A program made the position numbers and the translations under genes. A stretch of DNA of 64,000 nucleotides from Actinomycetes bacterium (GTDB lineage Bacteria > Actinomycetota > Acidimicrobiia > Acidimicrobiales > Ilumatobacteraceae), in NCBI GenBank assembly GCA_025360105.1, contig JANYCT010000040.1, forward strand, positions 124,001 to 188,000. The letters are read 5' to 3'. The notes under the pieces are model-generated. The model saw nothing but the letters and a program-made list of their open reading frames with translations. It was not told where the DNA came from and did not search any database. Of this stretch, positions 58,199-64,000 are shown piece by piece. The first letter of the stretch is position 1; the number at the start of each line of letters is the position of its first letter.

Positions 58199-59068
58199 TT
58201 AGAGCACACTTGCGAGCGGTCGCTCCTCGGCGGGATGATCCGCGTTACCCGAATCGTCGACGGAGGCACCCACGGCCACGCGAGCCCCGCGCACGCGCTC
58301 GGTGACCGCCACAACGGCCGATTGCAGGCCGTACGCAATTGCGAGAACGAGGCCGGCGACAACACCATCGAGCCACCAGTGATTCGCCGTCGCAGTGACC
58401 GCCAAGATGGTGAGGATCGGGTGCAGGAGCACGAGCCAACGCCATCTGCTGGTGCTGATGATGACGACGGCGAAGCCAACGACCAGCGACCACCCCACAT
58501 GCTGCGACGGCATGGCCGCCAGTTGGTTCGACAGGCCGCTTCCTCCCCTGCCGTACACCGACTGTCCGTAGAGCAGACCGGCGTCGACGAAACCAAGTTC
58601 TGGCAGGAACCTCGGCGGGGCCATGGGGATCATCTGGATCGTGAGGCAGCCAGCGATCATCAGCGCCAGGCTCGTACGCACCCGCGAGTAGCGATCCCTA
58701 TGGCGGATGAACAGCCAGATCAGCAGGATGGCCACAGCCGGTACGTGTACCCCGCCGTAGTAGATGTTGAGGAACTGCATCACCAGCTTGTGGTTGATGA
58801 GCGCTTGTTGCAGCGCCACCTCGCTCGGCAGGTGCAGGTGCTGTTCGAGATGCCACAGCCAGTACGCGTGGTCGATGGCTCCTGCCGTCTTGTCGATGGC
58901 CAGGTCGTGCGCGTACTGCCACAGGGCGTACAGCGCGAGCACCAACGACAGTTCGCGCATCGCCGACACAGTCGGGCTGATCCACGGCCGCGAGATCAGC
59001 CGGAGGGAAAACGCGATGACGATCAACGCAGCAGCGATCTTGAACGCCGTCTGCCATGACAACAACAT
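58199..59068 (-). CDS. PAP2-like/inositolphosphotransferase (Aur1/Ipt1-type) membrane protein
   Basis: Multiple TM helices; MAPPRFLPELGFVD, AAMPSQHVGWSLVVG, ATANHWWLDGVVAG. Confidence 0.85.
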   Translation of the reverse strand: MLLSWQTAFKIAAALIVIAFSLRLISRPWISPTVSAMRELSLVLALYALWQYAHDLAIDKTAGAIDHAYWLWHLEQHLHLPSEVALQQALINHKLVMQFLNIYYGGVHVPAVAILLIWLFIRHRDRYSRVRTSLALMIAGCLTIQMIPMAPPRFLPELGFVDAGLLYGQSVYGRGGSGLSNQLAAMPSQHVGWSLVVGFAVVIISTSRWRWLVLLHPILTILAVTATANHWWLDGVVAGLVLAIAYGLQSAVVAVTERVRGARVAVGASVDDSGNADHPAEERPLASVL

Positions 59069-59151
59069 GTGCTCACCTCCTCCCGTTGCGGTGTTCCATG
59101 TTCGCACGCCGAGCCCGCACCGCGCGTCCGCAGTGCATCTATCCTTCGGCA

Positions 59152-59766
59152 ATGGTCATTCGACGTGCACGAATTGACGACCGGGACGCCCTCTATGAGA
59201 TCTGCTTACGCACCGCCGACGCAGGGGCCGACGGCACACACCTCTACCACGATCCCGAGCTGCCGGGGCAGATGTGGGTCGGCAGCTATCTCGCGCTCCA
59301 ACCCGATCTCGCGTTCGTCTACGAGGATGGGGTCGGTGTGGCTGGCTACGTCATCGGGGCGTACGACACCGTCGGGTTTGAGGACCTTTGCGAGCGCCAT
59401 TGGTGGCCACCACTTCAGCGTCAGTACCCCAATCCAGTCGATGTCCTCCGTCACGAGCGCAGCCGGGACCAGCAACTCCATCGAGCAATTCATCGCCCGA
59501 TGCGCACCCCCGTCGAGCCAATCGCAACGTTTCCATCGCACCTGCACATCGACCTTCTCCCCCGCGCCCAGGGAACCGGCCGTGGACGAGAATTGATGGA
59601 TGCGATGTTCGGTGCACTCCGCGCCAAGGGGTCGCTCGGAGTGCACCTCGGCGTGAGCCCGCGCAACACACGAGCCGTGCGCTTCTACGACCACCTTGGT
59701 TTCAGCACCCTCGCCGACTACGGCCAACATGGTTTGTTGTTGGGGCTGGTGTTGAAGTCCGGGTGA
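59152..59766 (+). CDS. GNAT family N-acetyltransferase
   Basis: VIRRARIDDRDALYEICLRTADAG...HIDLLPRAQGTGRGRELMDAMFGALRAKGSLGVHLGVSPRNTRAVRFYDHLGF. Confidence 0.9.
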   Translation: MVIRRARIDDRDALYEICLRTADAGADGTHLYHDPELPGQMWVGSYLALQPDLAFVYEDGVGVAGYVIGAYDTVGFEDLCERHWWPPLQRQYPNPVDVLRHERSRDQQLHRAIHRPMRTPVEPIATFPSHLHIDLLPRAQGTGRGRELMDAMFGALRAKGSLGVHLGVSPRNTRAVRFYDHLGFSTLADYGQHGLLLGLVLKSG

Positions 59767-59791
59767 CTCGAAAGGGGCTCGGTGCAGGGAT

Positions 59792-60898
59792 TCAGTCGGC
59801 GGTGCAGAGCGCGGCGAGGCTGGCGATGGCCGTAGTGCGACGCGATTCACGCAGGATGTTCTCGTCGAGTCCGTTGGTGCAGTACCCGAAGCTAAGGCCC
59901 GTCACAGGATCGCCCCACGCAATTTGGCCCTTGGCGCCGTTGTGGCCGACAGTCAGCGGCGACACAGTGCGGCCCATGCCCCGGAAGTTGCTCTTGTCGT
60001 CGGCGCCGGCTTGCACCAGTCCGAGGGTGCGGTTCGCTGGAACGCCCGTCATCAGATCGGGGAAATTGTTGCGAACGTTGGTCGTGACGTCGTGGAGCAC
60101 CGCCGCGTCCCACATGCCGCCCGGGTTGTGCAGCACAGCCTGGTAGTACAGCGCCAGATCGGCGGCCCGCATCACTCCGCCCCCACCGGGCATACCCACG
60201 CGTTGCGCTGCGGGATCATTGAAACCCATCAGCGCCGCGGATGTGACCTCGGTGACGGGGAGTTCACTCACCCCGAAGGCCGCCATCAGTTCCGCAGCAG
60301 AGGCTTGTTCGCCGACCAACATCAGCTCCGCAGCGGGATGCGGCACATCGCCCAGCACGCGCCCGAGTCCCGCAGGCGTGGTGACCCGGTCCTGCACCAC
60401 ATCGCGATAGTCACTACCGGTGAGTCGTTCAATGATCTCGGCCAGTACCCAGTGAGCCGACGATGGGTGGTACTCGAAACGCGTTCCCGGCTTCCAGTTC
60501 AGTCGCCACTTTGCGAACGCCGCAGTGCGACCCGCGCTCGTGTCTCCCTGCGTGACCGGCAGCGGCGCAGCCGGAAAGCCCGAGGTGTGCAGCATCACCT
60601 GCTCGATGGTGATCACATCTTTGCCGTTGGTCCCGAACTCGGGAACAAGCTCGATGACCAGCTGTGCCGGGTCGACCAGACCATCGCCGATCAATGCCCA
60701 CATCGCTCCGGCGACAAATGCCTTCGTGGCTGAGTAGACAACATAACGAGTTTCGCGTGTGGCATCACCGAATGTTTCGAATGCAACAAGTTCACCTTGG
60801 TACGCGAGCGCGACCTGAGCCGATGGCAGTAGGCCGGCATCGACCTCGCGTCGGGCTCGGTCGAGCAGCTTCTGTACGGCCGCCTGATTGATCGTCAT
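59792..60898 (-). CDS. serine hydrolase, beta-lactamase/EstB family
   Basis: [23 protein letters not shown] (SxxK), [21 protein letters not shown] (Y motif), [15 protein letters not shown]. Confidence 0.9.
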   Translation of the reverse strand: MTINQAAVQKLLDRARREVDAGLLPSAQVALAYQGELVAFETFGDATRETRYVVYSATKAFVAGAMWALIGDGLVDPAQLVIELVPEFGTNGKDVITIEQVMLHTSGFPAAPLPVTQGDTSAGRTAAFAKWRLNWKPGTRFEYHPSSAHWVLAEIIERLTGSDYRDVVQDRVTTPAGLGRVLGDVPHPAAELMLVGEQASAAELMAAFGVSELPVTEVTSAALMGFNDPAAQRVGMPGGGGVMRAADLALYYQAVLHNPGGMWDAAVLHDVTTNVRNNFPDLMTGVPANRTLGLVQAGADDKSNFRGMGRTVSPLTVGHNGAKGQIAWGDPVTGLSFGYCTNGLDENILRESRRTTAIASLAALCTAD

Positions 60899-60962
60899 GT
60901 CAGTACCCCCTGGAGTCGGGTGGAGCCTACGCGTAATAGCGCAGGCGTCTACACTCGGCGCC

Positions 60963-61469
60963 ATGACAGTGCCCGTGACTCTGCTGGTGGGCATCATCAT
61001 GGGCTCGCGGTCCGACCTCGAGACGATGCAACATGCGCTCGACACACTGAACGCCCTGAGCGTACCGTTCGAGGCGCGAGTGGTCAGTGCTCACCGCACC
61101 CCCGATCTGCTTTTCGAGTACGCATCCGGCGCGAGAGCACGAGGTATTGAGGTGATCATTGCCGGTGCCGGCGGCGCGGCGCACCTGCCCGGCATGTGTG
61201 CCGCCAAGACCACCCTGCCCGTGCTCGGCGTTCCCGTGCAATCGAAGATGCTCTTGGGAGTCGACTCGTTGCTCTCGATTGTGCAGATGCCCGCCGGCGT
61301 TCCCGTCGGGACATTGGCCATCGGGCGGGCCGGGGCCATCAACGCGGCTTTGCTTGCGACCAGCATCGTCGCGCTGTCGCGCCCCGACATTGCCGAACGC
61401 CTCGCCGCATTTCGCGCATCGCAGACCGAGACCGTGTTGGACGATTCCTGGATCGAGGGTGGCCCATGA
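60963..61469 (+). CDS. purE: N5-carboxyaminoimidazole ribonucleotide mutase
   Basis: [56 protein letters not shown]. Confidence 0.95.
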   Translation: MTVPVTLLVGIIMGSRSDLETMQHALDTLNALSVPFEARVVSAHRTPDLLFEYASGARARGIEVIIAGAGGAAHLPGMCAAKTTLPVLGVPVQSKMLLGVDSLLSIVQMPAGVPVGTLAIGRAGAINAALLATSIVALSRPDIAERLAAFRASQTETVLDDSWIEGGP

Positions 61470-61475
61470 CCCCCC

Positions 61476-62651
61476 GTGAACATCGTGGTTAAACCCATTC
61501 TGCCCGGTTCGACCATCGGCATTCTGGGCGGCGGCCAACTGGCGCGAATGCTCGCATTGGCGGCGCGTCCAATGGGGTACCACATCGTGGTCCTAGACCC
61601 GGACCCGCACTGTCCGGCGGCGGGCGTATCCGATTCCGTCGTTGCTACCTCCTACGACGATGCCGAGGGACTCGCGCGTCTGGCTGCGATGGCCGATGTG
61701 GTGACACTCGAGTTCGAGAACGTGCCCAGCAACGCCCTGGCTGCGCTGGAAAGCGTGGTGCCCGTTCGTCCCGGCCGACACGTTCTAGAGATCGCCCGCG
61801 ACCGCATCTTGGAAAAGACCTTCCTCAACTCCATCGGCATCGAGACTGCGCCGTGGGCGGCGATCGAAACCGAGGGCGAACTTGCGGCCGCGGTCAGCAC
61901 TGTCGCCTTTCCCGCCATCATCAAGACCTCCAGGCTGGGTTACGACGGCAAGGGGCAGTTTCGTGTCGCCAACGCCGATGAGACGACAGCCGCGTGGCAG
62001 CGATTGGGTAGAGACCCGGCCGTCATCGAATCTCTGGTCGACTTCACGCTCGAGATTTCGGTGATCGTTGCGCGCTCGCCCAGCGGCGAACAGTGCGCCT
62101 TCGCACCCTTCGAGAACGAGCACTGCAACAGCATTCTCGATCTCACCTCTTGGCCTGCCCGCATCTCGGCCGACGTCGCCGCACTCGCGATCGAAACGGC
62201 ACTCGCTATCGCTCGTGACATCGATGCCATTGGGCTGCTCACGGTCGAGATGTTCGTGGTGCAAAGCACAGGCGCAGGTGCCACGCGGGTGATTGTGAAC
62301 GAGCTCGCACCGCGGCCGCACAACTCGGGTCATGTCACCATCGAAGCTGCACGAACGTCTCAATTCGCGCAGGCCATCCGCGCGGTGTGCGGCCTTCCGC
62401 TCGGCGACGTGTCACCCCTCTCCCCCGGAGCGATGGCCAATGTGCTCGGCGATCTGTGGACCGATGACCCCACTGCCGAACCGAACTGGCTGGAGGCGCT
62501 CGGCGCTGGGGCAAACCTCCACCTGTACGGAAAACGGGAGGCGAGATCCGGGCGCAAAATGGGTCACCTCACCGCACTCGGCGCCACGGTCGACGACGCG
62601 ACCGCTATTGCTCTGGCCGCACGCCGGGCCCTGAAGGGCACCGTGCCGTGA
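61476..62651 (+). CDS. purK: 5-(carboxyamino)imidazole ribonucleotide synthase
   Basis: IGILGGGQLARMLALAARPMGYHIVVLDPDPHCPA, KTSRLGYDGKGQFRV, NELAPRPHNSGHVTIEA. Confidence 0.95.
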   Translation: MNIVVKPILPGSTIGILGGGQLARMLALAARPMGYHIVVLDPDPHCPAAGVSDSVVATSYDDAEGLARLAAMADVVTLEFENVPSNALAALESVVPVRPGRHVLEIARDRILEKTFLNSIGIETAPWAAIETEGELAAAVSTVAFPAIIKTSRLGYDGKGQFRVANADETTAAWQRLGRDPAVIESLVDFTLEISVIVARSPSGEQCAFAPFENEHCNSILDLTSWPARISADVAALAIETALAIARDIDAIGLLTVEMFVVQSTGAGATRVIVNELAPRPHNSGHVTIEAARTSQFAQAIRAVCGLPLGDVSPLSPGAMANVLGDLWTDDPTAEPNWLEALGAGANLHLYGKREARSGRKMGHLTALGATVDDATAIALAARRALKGTVP

Positions 62652-63427
62652 AGCTCGACGTGCAGTTCAACTCCGGCACCACGCCATGGCCGCACATGCT
62701 CGATGCCGTGCTCGCCGCAGAGCACCACGGCTACGGGGTTGCCTGGGTGGTCGATCATCTCTCCGGGCAGGTGATGCGCGGCGATCGGATGCTCGAGTGC
62801 TTCACACTCACCGGAGCACTCGCAGCGACAACTACATCCATCGGAATTGGCACACTCGTCGCCAACGTGTGGAACCGGCCCGTTGGAGTACTCGCTGCCG
62901 CGGCCGCAAGTGCACAGCTGATCTCGGGCGGCAGGTTGTGGTTGGGTATCGGGGCTGGTGCCTCACCCAACTCCACATTCGGGGCCGAACACGCGGCCGT
63001 CGGTATCACCCTCGACCCCGACATCGCGGCACGCCATCAACGCGTCCGCGACTTCTTGGCCGTCGCCCGCGACATGTGGACCGACGGAGTCGTCAACGGC
63101 GTCACGGGCTTTCCGGTTCCAGCCACCACTCCCCCGATCATCGTCGGCGTGAACAGCGTTGCCCTTGCAACCGTCGCGGCTACCGAGACCGACGGCATCA
63201 ACATCCGCTGGAATCATCCGCGCTTCGAGGCGATCATCGATGCCGCCCGTGCGGCACGTCCGGCCGGCATGCAGCCGCTGCTCGTCACCACCTGGGAACC
63301 GTGGAGCGAATCGCTGATGGACGCCGATTCACCGCAGCGTCGGCTCTACCAACGCCTCGAGATCGACCGGCTGATCGTTGTGCACTTCGACCCGGCCGAC
63401 CTGAGCTTGATCTCGCCCGTCGCGTGA
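62648..63427 (+). CDS. LLM class (luciferase-like, possibly F420-dependent) oxidoreductase
   Basis: GYGVAWVVDHLSGQVMRGDRMLECFTLTGALAATTTSIGIGTLVANVWNRP; GTG start overlapping purK. Confidence 0.88.
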   Translation: MKLDVQFNSGTTPWPHMLDAVLAAEHHGYGVAWVVDHLSGQVMRGDRMLECFTLTGALAATTTSIGIGTLVANVWNRPVGVLAAAAASAQLISGGRLWLGIGAGASPNSTFGAEHAAVGITLDPDIAARHQRVRDFLAVARDMWTDGVVNGVTGFPVPATTPPIIVGVNSVALATVAATETDGINIRWNHPRFEAIIDAARAARPAGMQPLLVTTWEPWSESLMDADSPQRRLYQRLEIDRLIVVHFDPADLSLISPVA

Positions 63428-63496
63428 CGGATTCCGCTCTGGGCGTCGTTCCGTGCCCTGTCGGGCTCACATCTTCTGCCAACGTGCCGTGAGGCG

Positions 63497-63874
63497 TCAG
63501 CGCGCGCCGAGGAGGTCGACGACGAACACGAGGGTCTCGTTGGGCTTGATCACGCCACCGGCACCTTGGGAGCCGTAGCCCATGTGTGGCGGGATGGTGA
63601 GCCGACGGCGGCCGCCGAGCTTCATGCCGGCAACACCTTTGTCCCAACCGCTGATGACCTGACCCGCGCCGAGGCGGAACTGGAAGGTGTCGCGGCGATC
63701 CCAGCTGGCGTCGAACTGCTTGCCGGTGCTCCACGACACTCCGACGTAGTGCACGTCGACCGCCATGCCACTCCGCGCCTCGTGGCCGTCGCCCACGATG
63801 ATGTCCTCGATCAGCAAATCGGTGGGCGCATCGCCCTCGGGGATGGTCACTTCGGGTTTGGTGAGATCACTCAT
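63497..63874 (-). CDS. FKBP-type peptidyl-prolyl cis-trans isomerase
   Basis: MAVDVHYVGVSWSTGKQFDASWDRRDTFQFRLGAGQVISGWDKGVAGMKLGGRRRLTIPPHMGYG. Confidence 0.95.
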   Translation of the reverse strand: MSDLTKPEVTIPEGDAPTDLLIEDIIVGDGHEARSGMAVDVHYVGVSWSTGKQFDASWDRRDTFQFRLGAGQVISGWDKGVAGMKLGGRRRLTIPPHMGYGSQGAGGVIKPNETLVFVVDLLGAR

Positions 63875-63922
63875 GGTCGAGCACGCTAACCGGGCCGTGA
63901 TGGCTGTGCGTAGTCTCTGCGC

Positions 63923-64000
63923 ATGGCACTTCGCTCGACCGGTTTGTCCCACGATGAGATCTTCTCGGCGCTGCACGCACTGAAGGCCAACGACGTTCGT
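63923..64000 (+). CDS. start of a further CDS, truncated by the window edge, function not assignable
   Basis: MALRSTGLSHDEIFSALHALKANDVR... open to the window end. Confidence 0.5.
   Translation, partial: MALRSTGLSHDEIFSALHALKANDVR

Noticed and set aside
1-64000. tRNA/rRNA genes
   Set aside because: No cloverleaf- or rRNA-like segment recognised by eye; tRNAscan-SE/Infernal would be decisive.

Overview
The window is a high-GC chromosomal segment with an actinobacterial gene repertoire and many GTG/TTG starts. Family content suggests an Acidimicrobiia/Ilumatobacter-like lineage, but that is inference. It is densely coding, and I saw no rRNA, tRNA, CRISPR array, prophage or intact IS element. 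The centrepiece (about 23.8-39.2 kb) is a Pup-proteasome locus: mpa/ARC, dop, pup (C-terminus GGE), prcB, prcA, a YcsF/PxpA-family gene, pafA, lepB, tatA/B, tatC and a helY-type helicase. Immediately upstream is a co-directional cluster encoding a TtuB/ThiS-like beta-grasp protein (C-terminus ...ISGGAQ), a TtuA-type tRNA thiolase and a TrmI-type tRNA m1A58 methyltransferase. A TtuB/TtuA/TrmI T-loop-modification cassette next to the Pup system is my strongest candidate for something under-described. Other points: a HAIR-like (HspR) inverted repeat over the lon promoter; twin GGAATA/TATTCC palindromes between a TauD/VioC-like oxygenase and an RpiR regulator beside a threonine aldolase; twin GTTTYGTC-AGGAT-GACRAAAC palindromes bracketing a Zn-finger/eRF1-like gene pair; a ThyX-like protein whose signature is split over two halves; composite 11-bp and 13-bp tandem repeats upstream of whiB; and a decayed DUF222/13E12-type gene. 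All family calls come from reading motifs by eye; no database search was run.
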